Shown one piece after another: positions 21,177 to 31,888 of a stretch of 64,000 bases of DNA. Origin of the DNA: Wurfbainia villosa (taxonomy: Eukaryota; Streptophyta; Magnoliopsida; Zingiberales; Zingiberaceae); the NCBI GenBank assembly GCA_025175895.1, contig CM045990.1, positions 44,202,658 to 44,266,657 of the forward strand. Direction: 5' to 3'. A program made the position numbers and the translations under genes. A model generated the notes under the pieces. That model was given only the letters and a program-made list of their open reading frames with translations, had not been told where the DNA came from and searched no databases. Position 1 is the first letter of the stretch. Every line of letters begins with the position of its first letter.

Positions 21177-22987
21177 GTTCTTAATTAAAGCGCTTCACTC
21201 CTCAGTAAGAGCCACTGTTACATGCTCCTCGACTTTTCTTTTATTAGTTAAGATATCCTTCAAGAACTTGGAGTATGTAGGCATTTGTTGAAGAGCTTCT
21301 GTAAAAGGTATATTGATATATAGCTTCCTAATTACCTCAAAAAATTTACCAAATTGTTCATCCAATTTTTCTTTAATCAGCCTCTGAGGGAACGGGATAG
21401 GGGGCTTATACGTTCTCGGTTCCTTGTTCAACACGCCTGTGTCGTTCGACATAGGTTGGTCGTGTTGGCTGCTGGAGTGACCCGACACGGGTGTGTCGGC
21501 TGACACGCGCTCGTGGGCATTCTCTTCCCCAGCCATGTTGAACAACACGCCCTGGGTCAGGGTGTGTTGTCGGCTTCCTTTGCTATTCAACCCAGGCGTG
21601 CTGCTGTCTTCTTCCAACTCTGACACGCTCGTGTCCTTTAGCACAAGGGTGGCTTGTTGAGCTCTTTCTCCTTCTAAAATCCTTCAACTTCTCAAACTTA
21701 TGGAATTACAATGCTCAGCTGGGTTTACTTTTGAATTTCCAGGAAATCTGCCGGGCATCCTTGATGCTGAGCTGGCAATTTGGGAAATTTGATTTTCCAG
21801 CATTCTTGTGTGATTAGTCAAATTATCAACCTTGCTTCCCAATTGCTTGATTGCCTCGGTATTATTTTGATGTTGCCGATTTGATTCTACAATATGCTGT
21901 CGAAATTCATCATTTATCTTCCCCTGGCACGTAATAAAATTCTCCATCATTTTTTCTAAGCTTGACTTGGGTCTTGGTTGAAATCCCGAAGGTGCTCCAA
22001 AACTGTTCTGTCCAGAGGAATTTTGGTTGGCTCTATAAGAAAAGTTAGGATGATTCCTCCAACCGGGATTGTACGTGTTCGAATAAGGGTTGCCACCATT
22101 AGGCTTCTGATTAAAATTATTTAGCGCATCTACTTGCTCAATCCTCGATTATGGTGCATGTAGGATTTGGCAATTTATCGCTACATGTCCTGTTACACCA
22201 CAAATCTCGCAAGTGACATTAGATGAGTTTACAGCTGATACATTAAAATGTTCGAGCTTTTGAGTTAACGCATCAACTTTTGCACTGAGTAGATCAAGGG
22301 TACTTACCTCAAACTTACCTGGCATTTTAATTTGATATCCTCGTTCTGTAGCCCATTGGTGAGAATTCATTGCCACATTCTCGATGATCTCAAATGCTTC
22401 ATCCAACGTTTTGTTCATAAGAGCTCCTCCTGCAGCAAGAGAAACTTTAGTAGGATACTGAGATTCCATTGTAGAAAGTATGAACAATGAGCCACTTCTC
22501 CAGCCCATGATGAGGGCATTGCTGTAGTAATCCCTTAAATCTGTCTTAGGCTTCGAATAATGTTTCTCCATCCTTTTGCGCAAAATTAGTGATTTGATGA
22601 CGAAGACTTGCAGTTTTGCTGGGTGGAAAATACTTGTCTAAAAATCTTTGCTCCAGCTGATCCCAGGTAGTTATGCAATCTACTGGAAGAGAGTGTAGCC
22701 AAGCTCTAGCTTTGTCCCGCAATGAGAAAGGAAACAAGCGCAATCTAATAGCATCAGCTGAGGCTCCATTCAGTTTTAAAGTTTCACAAAATTCCAAAAA
22801 TACTTCCAAGTGCAGATTTGGATCTTCAGTGGGTGCTCCTCCGAATTGATGCTGTTGGACCATGGATAGTAGAGTCGGTTTCAATTCAAAATTGTTGCCT
22901 AATAGGGGTCTTCTAATACTCGATCTCAATCCCCTTGTACTAGGTCGCATAATCCCTTAAAGGTTTATTCTCGTTACGATCAGCCAT
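21177..22987 (-). pseudogene. gag: Athila-1 gag, frameshifted and interrupted
   Basis: I take the ATG at 22985-22987 (MADRNENKPL) as the original start; the frame breaks near 22945 and resumes as an open stretch 22950-22546. That holds the retrotransposon Gag capsid domain (DPNLHLEVFLEFCETL, LFPFSLRDKARAWLHSLP, FLDKYFPPSKT). After a stop and a second shift near 22470 it continues with AAGGALMNKTLDEAFE, a CCHC knuckle (CEICGVTGHVAINC, about 22215-22174), an NPYSNTYNPGWRNHPN segment and a coiled-coil region (21950-21684). A further segment, 21644-21195, contains PFPQRLIKEK and links to protease. Stops inside this frame lie at about 22149, 21684 and 21195. Confidence 0.85.
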
Positions 22988-23205
22988 GTTGGAGGTCGAT
23001 TTTCTTCTGCGTTCTTTGAAATCGTCTTCTAGCAAGGAACGTTCTCTCTATCTCAGGATCAATATCGAGAATTTCCCTATTAAATCTGTGCATGCAACAA
23101 CAAGAGAGGCTCCCAAAACAAGAATTCAGAATAGACACAAAGAATAGAAACAAAAATAGAAATCTAGATTTACTAAATCACGCTCAATTCAATATTGAGT
23201 GCCAA

Positions 23206-23223
23206 TCCCTGGCAACGGCGCCA
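23206..23223 (-). other. Primer binding site of Athila-1 (Asp tRNA)
   Basis: TGGCGCCGTTGCCAGGGA on the minus strand, complementary to the 3' end of plant Asp tRNA with one mismatch. Use of this tRNA is typical of Athila elements. Confidence 0.85.
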
Positions 23224-23229
23224 AAAACT

Positions 23230-24678
23230 TGATGTGTTATTTTCTGCAAGTGCACGGTTGTCGTCAAGTAATAAAAATATCGATCCCACAAGGATTGGGA
23301 CAATTACCGAATGATCGTGATACCAAGTTATCTAGTCAATCAATTTGTGGATTAAGCAAAGAAACTGAGCAGTCAAGAACAACGAATGAGAAGAACGAGC
23401 TAAAAGTCAATAGTTGAGAAGAATCTCAGGATATGGGTTTCACCACGTCGATGATTTATAAGGTGATTTAATTCTTTCCTACCCCTATTAGAGTTGTTTT
23501 GATGGAACCTATCCTAAGGTAAATCAATGGCCCCTTTCGAGGTCTACGCCAACTGTACCTATCAAACTCAATTTACCTGTCATGGTATTCGAGCGTAGGG
23601 GATCATAATCAGCTAAGGGGACCTGTCACGAGACCCCCGCAAACCTCCCTAGTCTTACCACTATTACTTGGTAAAAACTGGATTTGATAGATCCATTAAG
23701 TCCATAAGAGTTCCTTTAGAGTCTAAATTTCCTTTTCACGATAGGTTTGCACACGGGACCATAATCGCCTAAGGGACTCACGAGACCCAGTAAGCCCTCA
23801 TAGATACACTACCTCTACTTGACAGGAGTTAATCCCTAGTTGGTTCTAGGTTTCGGGAACTTGGGTTCACTGTTAGGTACTTCCCCTTAGCTCCTTAGGT
23901 TTATCAATAAGAATCCAAGAACCAGATCAAAACAAACAATAATTCAAGTAGTATAGATTACATCATCTATCATAAATCGTCAAGGGCTACTCCCCCATCT
24001 TAAGATTATAGGACACTACTCCATAGTCGAACAAGAATTGCTAGAGAAAGAAATTACAATACTTAGTGCCATCTGTGTTCCTCTGTCGTCGACTCCTTCG
24101 TTCTCCTCGTTCTTCTGTCGTCCTCTTTCCTGCCCGCCGCCTCCCTTTAGGGTTAGAATATCTCCTCTTTTATAGCCTTGGTCTCCTCTTCAATTAAGGC
24201 AAAATATTTTCCTTTAATTGAGATGAAGATCGCTGCTTCGTCGAGTTGCTCGCAGAAAAGGAAGTCTGGAATCAGGCCAACATGCCCGTGCCAAATGAGG
24301 GCACAGGCGTGTCACACATTTCTCACTGGCTGTGTCAGCGCTTGAACGGGGCATGCCGGTTGCTGAACCAGGGCATGTTGAGCGCTAAAACTCCTGACAC
24401 GGGTGTGTCACTACTTGAACGGGGCATGCCGGTTGCTGAACCAGGGCATGTTGAGTGCTGGAACTCCTGACACGGGCGTGTCACTAATAACACGCTTGTG
24501 TTGTTTTGATACGCCTGCTTCTTCGCCCTGTTAACACGAAAAACACCCAAAAGCAGTCTCTTCGTCCAAAATATGCTAAACTTAACTGAATCATGACAAA
24601 ATACATGCCTAGGACATGAAATGAGATAAAATGCATGCATATGGAGTAGTGAAAACGTAGCATGATACACACACTTCA
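23230..24678 (-). repeat. 5' LTR of Athila-1
   Basis: 1449 bp, ends TGATGTG/CACTTCA (the other LTR ends CACATCA). A TATA box on the minus strand is at 24167-24175. Confidence 0.9.
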
Positions 24679-24683
24679 GGGAG

Positions 24684-27600
24684 CCACTGATCATGTCTGT
24701 AATTCTTTGCAGGGGTTCCAGGAAACTAGACGACTAGCTAAGGGAGAGATTACTATCTACATGGGCAATACTACAAAGGTGGCGGCTATTGCAGTGGGAG
24801 ATGATTATTTATCTTTTGATAGGAATAACACTTTGGTTCTGAGAAATTGCCTTTATGTACCTTCATTTAGAAAGAATTTGATTTCAGTTTCTAAATTGTT
24901 TATGGATGGGTATTCTATTTTTTTTAATGACAGAGTTGTTATAAAAAGGAATAGAGAGATTATCTGTTCTTGTGCATTGGTAGGAAATTTATACACTCTT
25001 GAACCAAAAACTCCCACGATGTAAATAGAAATAAATAACTCATCTTCTAAGTATAATAAGAGAAAAGAACCTTCGAAAGTGAACTAAACATATCTTTGGC
25101 ATCTAAGGTTATGTCATATTAACCTGAGTAGAATTCAAAGGTTGATAGTTGATGGACCTTTGGGTTCATTAGTGGTGGAAGATTTCCCAACCTGCGAATC
25201 TTTCTTGCAAGGTAAAATGACCAAGAGACCTTTTAAGGACAAGGGTTATAGAGCCAATGATGTGTTGGAATTGGTTCATTCTGATTTGTGTGGTCCTATG
25301 TCTATCCAGGCTAAAGGTGGTTTTGAATATTTTGTCTCTTTTATAGACGATTATTCAAGATATGGGTACATTTACTTGATGCGCTGAAAGTCTGAATACT
25401 TTGACAGGTTCAAAGAATTCAAGGTTGATGTGGAGAAACGTCAAGGTAAAAGTATCAAGACACTACGATCTGATCGTGGTGGTGAGTACCTCTTGGGAGA
25501 GTTTAGGAGTTACTTATCAGAGGTTGAGATTCAATCCCAACTGTCTGCACCTGGTACACCCCAACAGAATGGTGTGGCAGAACGAAGGAATAGGACTCTT
25601 ATGGAGATGGTTAGATAGATGATGAGTTATTCTGAGTTACCAGATTCTTTCTGGGGGTATGCTCTAGAAATGATAGTGTATATTCTGAACTTGGTACCAT
25701 CTAAATCAGTATCATATACTCCCACAGAATTATGGACTGGGCGAAAGCCTAGTCTGAGACATATTCGGATTTTGGGTAGTCTAGTACATGTGTTGAAGGG
25801 AGATGTTGGTAAGTTGGAATCTCGTACAGAAGTGTGCTTGTTCGTAGGCTATCCTAGAGAAACGAAAGGTGGTTTGTTCTATAGTCCTAGAGATCAGAGG
25901 GTGATCATTAGCACGAATACCTGATTTTTAGAGGAAGACTATGTGATGAACCACAAGCCCATGAGCAAGATTGTTCTAGAGGAATTAAGAGGGGAAGTCA
26001 CTACTCCAGTACCAATGGTACAAGAGGACATACCACAAGTGACTGCACAACGTGTCACAGAGGATACACAAGTGATACCTCATCGTAGTGGGAGGGTTGT
26101 TAAAAAACCTGATAGATTTATGTTCTTGAGAGAATCTTCTGATTTGGTCCCTGGCGAACATGAACCTGATCCCTGGGCATATGACGAGGCACTCCAAGAT
26201 AAAGATGTGGTATCTTGGCAAAGAGCAATGAATTCTGAGATACAATCTATGGATTCAAATCATGTTTGGGAGCTAGTAGAACCACCCAATGGTGTAAAAG
26301 CCATTAGATACAAGTGGATCTACAAAAGAAAGAGAGGATTAGACGGGAAGGTAGAGACCTTCAAAGCAAGGCTTGTTGCGAAAGGGTATACTCAGAAAGA
26401 GGGTATCGATTATGAGGAGACTTTTTCCCCGGTAGACATGCTTAAGTCTATCCGGATTCTCTTGTCTATTGCTGCTCATATGGATTATGAGGTTTGGCAG
26501 ATGGATGTCAAGATAGCTTTCCTTAATGGAAGTCTTGAAGAAAACATCTATATGGAGCAACCAGAGGGATTCATTGCAAAGGGGAAAGAGCATCTTGTGT
26601 GCAAGCTTAATCGGTCCATTTATGGATTAAAGCAAGCTTCGAGATCTTGGAACATCCGCTTTGATGAGGTAATCCAGTCATATGGATTTATTCAAAGTCT
26701 GGATGAGTCTTGTGTATACAAGAGATGTGACGGAAACGTAGTGGTATTTCTTGTATTATATGTAGATGACATTTTGCTCATTAGAAATAATGTCAAAGTG
26801 TTATCAGACATAAGGGTATGGTTGTCCAAACAATTTGATATGAAGGACTTGCGAGAAGTGGGACACATCCTTGAGATCAAGGTTATAAGGGATCGTAAGA
26901 AAAGGATGTTGTGCTTATCTCAAGCTTCATACATAGACATTATTTTAGCTCATTTTAGCATGCAGAACTCCAAGAAAAGTTTTCTACCTTTTCGGCATGG
27001 AGTACCTTTATCTAAAGAGATGTGTCCTAGAACATCAAAGGAGATAGAGGAGATGAAGGTGGTTCCTTATGCTTCGGCGGTAGGAAGCCTCATGTATGTT
27101 ATGTTATGTACGAGGTCGGATATTTACTTTATCGTGGGCATGGTTAGCAGATATCAGAGTAATCCAGGACAGGGACATTGGACTGTGGTAAAGCATATAT
27201 TGAAGTACCTTATAAGGATTAGGGATTATATGCTGGTATACTAGGTAGATCAATTACTCCCTATGGGTTATATAGATTCTGACTTCCAATCAGATAGGGA
27301 TAACAGTAAGTCTACCTCGAGTTATGTGTTTACTTTGGGAGGTGGAACCATTGTATAGAGGAGTGTCAAGCAGAAATGAGTGGCGGACTCCACCATGGAA
27401 GCTGAGTATGTGGCAGCCTCTTAGGCTGCCAAATAAGCTATATGGCTCAAGAACTTCTTGATGGACTTAGATGTGATTCCTGGTTTGCCCAGAACTATCA
27501 CAATTTATTGTGATAACAGTGGTGCAGTTGCAAACTGGAAGGAACTACGAGCCCATAAGACAAGTAAACACATAGAGCGCAAGTACCACCTGATATGAGA

Positions 27601-27739
27601 GATCGTAAAATGAGGAGAAGTTGTTGTCGCCAAGATTGCATCAGAGGATAATGTGGCAGATCCTTTCACTAAGGCCCTTCCAGTGAGAGCTTTTGATAGG
27701 CATGCGGAGGGAATGAGAATCAGATGTATGATAGTTTGA
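24684..27739 (+). pseudogene. pol: A pol: protease end, integrase, RT and RNase H in one frame with 12 stops
   Basis: This continues the gag frame across the Athila-1 insertion (codon G|CC split at 5785/24684). Protease remainder, integrase zinc region (LWHLRLCHI), the integrase D..D..E region with RSDRGGEYLLGEF and GTPQQNGVAERRNR, RT with KARLVAKGYTQKEG, QMDVKIAFLNGS and YVDD at 26759-26770, and RNase H ending VADPFTKALP can be followed to TGA 27737-27739. Stops in frame begin at 25022, 25085, 25385, 25616, 25922, 27242, 27356, 27377, 27422, 27434, 27596 and 27611. There is no frameshift in 3056 bases. Most stops are one transition from Arg CGA, Gln CAG/CAA or Trp TGG. With gag the total is 1306 codons. 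Confidence 0.92.
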
Positions 27740-27760
27740 TGGCAGCATAGTCTTTTACTA

Positions 27761-27772
27761 TAAGTGGGAGAT
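27761..27772 (+). other. Polypurine tract of A
   Basis: TAAGTGGGAGAT directly before the 3' LTR. Confidence 0.7.
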
Positions 27773-29499
27773 TGTTATGATGTATACTAAAAGTCTAGCT
27801 TTTGTATGAACATCTTCATTTTGAAATAAGAATCACATGATCATTGTTTGCATTTTATATTTATGCATATTGTCTGATACTTTATATTGTAGATAACATG
27901 GTGTGTGGTGTCACACAGAAGATCATGTTATCAGTTCCTTGTAGAGTATAAGGAGAGGCTCACAACCATGATGGTTTTGGACAAACCATTAGCATGGTTG
28001 TAGTGTAATTTGGTATTGATTTATCTTGACCATAGAATTACACTAGTACACTTTGTGTGTATTGAGTAGGACCGATTTACAGTTGATTCAATTTATACTG
28101 ACTATATAATTGAATCAGACCTCAGATATTATGATGTATATATTCTTAATCCCGATATAATAACGGGCACATGTACTTAGTATTTATTTCTTTGATTTAC
28201 CAATGGGCGAGATTTATGTGTTAAATCGATAGACCTGGTAAGTTGGGAAATAATATTATTTACATGGTGTGTCGTTGATTATAGAAGGAAACCGTGTCCT
28301 ATACACTAGGATGATGATGTCCCCTTGTAGAGCTCATAAAGTTCATCATGTAAATCCTGCTGGTGGACTCGGTCCAACATGATGATAAGGATGAGTGATA
28401 CTACTCATGGAGTTAGATATTGATTAATTAAATTGTCAGTAATTTAATTAATTAATGGTCATTCAATATCTTAAACACGGGGAGATATTTTATACAAATA
28501 ATATGTGGAGCCCATATTTAATTATGGGAGTTGGTGAGGTAGATCAACGATGATCTTCTAGTGGAATGGATCAACATTAATAGATCGGGTTATATGTGGT
28601 TCGGATCCATTGGGTGGCCAAGATCCAACTCCTCCTCATGGTCCCTATTGTAACCTATTATAAATACTTCATGAAGCCTAGACCTAAGAGATAAGTTGTG
28701 GATGTGGAGAGGCTTGGGCGAAAAAGGGTTAGGGTTTTCCTTCTAGGGCCAGCGACAACAAGAGGAGAGCTAGGGTTTTTCCTCCCTTTCTTTCCCTTTG
28801 GCCGGCGCCATCCTCTCATTCTCCTAGGGTCAGTGGCAAGAGGAGCTAGGGTTTAGTCCCTTCTTCCTTTCTTTGGTCGGCGCCTCCCTCTCCTTGTCCT
28901 AGGGCCGGCGGCAAGAGGAGCTAAGGTTTAGCCCTTTCTTCCTTTCATTGGCCGGCGCATCCTTTCCTCTCCTTAGGGCCGACGGACACCAAAATTGGAG
29001 TTTGGTGGTCGACACAAGCAAGGAGAAGAAGGGAGGATTTTCTTTCCTTTTTCGGAGTGAGCAAGGAAGGGAAGATACGTGGTCTAGGAAGCTTCAATTC
29101 TTGGAAGATCGTCGCCCACACGACATCCAAGAAGTGGACAGGAATACAATAGAAGATCAAGAGGTAAAACAAGAGGTATAATCTTATTTAATTTTGATTC
29201 TTGTTCTTTTGTATTTTGTATGTTGTTAATTGACATGGACCCTGATCATAAACATAAAAACCGGTGATCCGTACATCATCTATTTCGTGGCTAATCGAGA
29301 AAATGGGTTAGGTTGCTTGAACAACAAGTTTGTTCAAGCGACCACTCAAATCGAATAGCGCGATGATGAATCGGTTGCTTGGGCAATCCATCTCCATCCG
29401 GATTAGTTTTAATTAATAAAATTTTAATTCGGGGACGTGAGACAGGATCACCAATGACAAGCGACCGAAGCGAAGAGAAGAAACAACCGCTTCCCTTCA
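27773..29499 (+). repeat. 3' LTR of A
   Basis: 1727 bp, TGTTATGATG to CCCTTCA; aligns with 2180-3903 with scattered substitutions and short indels. TATA box at 28659-28665. Followed by TSD AGAAG. Confidence 0.92.
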
Positions 29500-29504
29500 A
29501 GAAG

Positions 29505-30408
29505 GAATTCGTGGAGGAATGTCCATCAACATCCGAGGATGTGAAAGAATTGGAGGGAACCTCCACCTCTAGCATTGAGGGGGAGAAGAGATGTTTCATC
29601 CCGAAGCAAGAATAAGAAGAAGCATCCACCTCCGGAAGAAGAGAAGAATCTTCCCATATCGCCTCCACCACCCTAGGTAATTCAAATGCAATTCATAATA
29701 ATAAGAGCCACATAATTTGCTTTGAGTGTAGCGAAGTCGGGCATTACAAGAGAAAATACCCAAAATTTGCTAAGGAGAAAGTGTCAATGCCAAAAGTTTA
29801 AGAAAAATCAAAAGATGTCGGAGTCCACGCTAGGAAAAGAAAAGAACACATTGTTTGCTTCAAGTGCAATAAACGAGGACACTATCGAAGACAATTCCCT
29901 AGGGGGAAGAAGAAAACCCAAGATGGAGCTACACAAGTAGGGGGAGCTTCCAAAGCAAACCCTAAGGTATATTGTAATGCACTTTCTAGTTCTAAGGTTA
30001 AAAAGCATGCTAGAAATTATTTTAATTCACTTAGTACTGCCCATGAACATAAGCGTACTAGTAGGAATAAATACTATTGTTTAGGTGCCAAGCATGTAGA
30101 TTTAACTAAGAACAAACCTAGGAATAATAACTCTAGACCCATTTTACCTAGGGAGTCCATTAGGAAGGTAGAGAACCACCTAGGCATTAATCCCAAGAAT
30201 CATAGACATATGCCTAGGACGAATCCTTCCCAAAAGATTAATGAAAAATCAAAATTGGGAAAGCTAGAATTAGAAAATCGAGCCTTGAGGTCAAGGCTTG
30301 AAAAATTAGAAAAGACCCTAGCAAAAATAACAAATTCATTTAAAGGGTCTAATGATCAAAATTTAGGTTCTAGAGGTTAAGAACCATTAAGGGGGAAGAA
30401 AGGTTTGG
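29505..30408 (+). pseudogene. gag: H gag, segment 2 (zinc knuckles and coiled coil)
   Basis: It resumes the segment-1 frame immediately after TSD AGAAG. After a serine/acidic stretch it has two CCHC-like knuckles, at 29718-29759 (CFECSEVGHYKRKY) and 29856-29897 (CFKCNKRGHYRRQF). In both the last cysteine is lost (Tyr, Phe). A basic region and a leucine-heptad stretch (about 30250-30350) follow, matching the coiled-coil part of the B and C Gags. In-frame TAA codons lie at 29613, 29799 and 30378. The frame reaches KKGLG, where C inserted (TSD TTTGG at 30404-30408), and goes on at 61166. Two knuckles in tandem are unlike B and C, which have one. Confidence 0.82.
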
Positions 30409-30840
30409 TGTTAGGGCAATCAACCCAAGTATGATGTGGTTTTGATGTGTGTGGCAAAGGGTTTAAGTTAGGATTGTTATGGATTTGATATGTGTGTTTA
30501 AGTTGTGCAGGACTTAGTAAATCACACATGAGTTAGCTTGATGAAAGCATTGGTGAATTCACCATCTCATGGCTCAGGTCCTTGAGTCGGTGAAGGATGG
30601 CATTGTGGAAGTCGTGCGCTTGGTGCATCCGAGGGACTGTCGGACGAGGAGCATTGGAGTGAAGCCAAAGAAAGCAAACTTCAGGCCGAGACACGAAGGT
30701 TGATATTACGGAAGTCGTGTGCTTGGTGCATCCGAGTGACGTGGCAGGACAAAAAGAGCTTCGGCGAGGGACTCCAAGGGAGATGAGAGAATGAGTGATT
30801 ATAACGATAGCTCATAGGTGAACTTGGCCAAATAGCTAAG

Positions 30841-31022
30841 TGTCGGATGCTCAAACTTATATTTGAGGTTTTACCCGATGTTTGGATAAGTCGGATGCTC
30901 AAACATGAGTTTAAGGTTTCTACCTAATGATTGGAAGTGTCGGATGCTCAAATAGATGGTTTGAGGTTTACCCGACCGTTAGAGGCTCAAACAAGTATTT
31001 TGTTTGAGGTTTTACCCGACAC
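30841..31022 (+). repeat. Hairpin array in the C LTR
   Basis: Four units of the form GTCGGATGCTCAAAC - spacer - GTTTGAGGTTTTACCCGAC, each self-complementary through GTCGG/CCGAC and CTCAAAC/GTTTGAG. Matching arrays are in the 3' LTR (35124-35300) and in solo LTR S (62533-62760, five units). Confidence 0.75.
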
Positions 31023-31416
31023 TAGTCGACTGATATAGATATTAGTTGACTGCTCTGGGTCGATGGAACTCGACTGGTGCTCGATCGGTGTTCGACTGAT
31101 GGCTTTCTTGACCAACAATCGACTGCTAGGATTTGGCAGTCGACTGTTGCACCATAAGTCGACTGGCAGGGGACGACAATCGACTATTGAAGGTGGTCAC
31201 GGGCACAGAAGGTTTGAAAGTTGATTGATCACTTGGATCACACGACTGATGGCTCTATCAGTCGACTGATAGGCATGATCAATCGACTGATTAGGGAGTC
31301 ATTGGCTGAATGCCAACGTAGATGAAGCCGTTGTGACAAAACGACTACATCAACAATCGACTGATGGTTGCATCAGTCGACTGCTCGCTGCCCAACGGGA
31401 AGAATGACCTCTTCCC

Positions 31417-31422
31417 TATAAG
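31417..31422 (+). promoter_or_regulatory. TATA box of C LTR inside an inverted repeat
   Basis: TATAAG within CCTCTTCCCTATAAG-AAGAGG, so the TATA box sits in the loop of CCTCTT/AAGAGG arms. The same layout is at 63149-63154 in S; at 60750-60755 in the 3' LTR one arm is changed. Confidence 0.45.
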
Positions 31423-31830
31423 AAGAGGCCTTAGGTGCTCTTGGGAGGCTAATGCTTAACTCTTACACTTCTCCCAAGTGCCCAATACGTTTTAACACTC
31501 CTCTTCTTGTATTTATTTCAATCTTATTGTAAGAGGGAGTGATTTGTGTAAGAAGGTTTACCTCCACCTTGAAGGAGAGACTAGTGGATTGTTGAGGGAG
31601 TGATTCACCTTACGAATCATCTGTGGACTAGCGGCAAGGGCCGTGAATTACATTACATCTTCGTCTTAGCATTTGCTTCTCTTTACTTGTTGTATTTGCT
31701 TAATTGTCTTTATTGTTAGTATTTCCGCTATGCTAACTTCGATTGTAGACCATTAAGATGCGAGAGAATTCCATCATACACATCGAGGGCTATTCACCCC
31801 CCTCTAGCCGGGCCATGATCCTCCAACAAG

Positions 31831-31842
31831 TGGTATAAGAGC
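31831..31842 (+). other. Primer binding site of C
   Basis: TGGTATAAGAGC, two bases after the LTR; Met-tRNA type with one C-to-A change. Confidence 0.85.
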
Positions 31843-31888
31843 AAAGGTTGCTTGTCACCGGACTCACCGCCACAACAAGCACAACAAA

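Larger units (their letters stand above)
5786..24678 (-). mobile_element. Athila-1: Athila-type Ty3/gypsy element, inserted in A
   Basis: On the minus strand the order is LTR (24678-23230), tRNA-Asp primer site, gag, protease, truncated RT, RNase H, integrase, conserved hairpin, ATHILA ORF-1 gene, 3' non-coding region, polypurine tract and LTR (7239-5786). TSD GGGAG is at 5781-5785 and 24679-24683. B is inserted between RT and RNase H. The element has frameshifts, stops and lacks the RT catalytic core. Integrase lacks a chromodomain, as expected for the Athila/Tat group. Confidence 0.9.
2180..29499 (+). mobile_element. Copia element A (Ty1/copia), complete outline, inserted in H gag
   Basis: Two LTRs of about 1.72 kb (2180-3903 and 27773-29499) flank a primer site, one gag-pol frame and a polypurine tract. 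TSD AGAAG is present at 2175-2179 and 29500-29504. The internal region is split by Athila-1 (5786-24678). With that removed the element is about 8.4 kb. The coding frame is open apart from 13 stops, so the element is dead but structurally undeleted. It is a different copia lineage from B, C and H: short Gag, no Sirevirus 3' region. Confidence 0.9.
30409..31828 (+). repeat. 5' LTR of C
   Basis: 1420 bp, TGTTAGGGCAATCAACCC to GATCCTCCAACA. It contains a two-copy repeat of about 115 bp with GGAAGTCGTGCGCTTGGTGC (30600-30760), the hairpin array 30841-31022 and many GTCGACTG-type palindromes at 31020-31385. Confidence 0.9.

Noticed and set aside
30841..31022. CRISPR-like array because of short repeated units
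   Set aside because: Units are diverged, self-complementary, of uneven spacing and inside an LTR of a plant retrotransposon.
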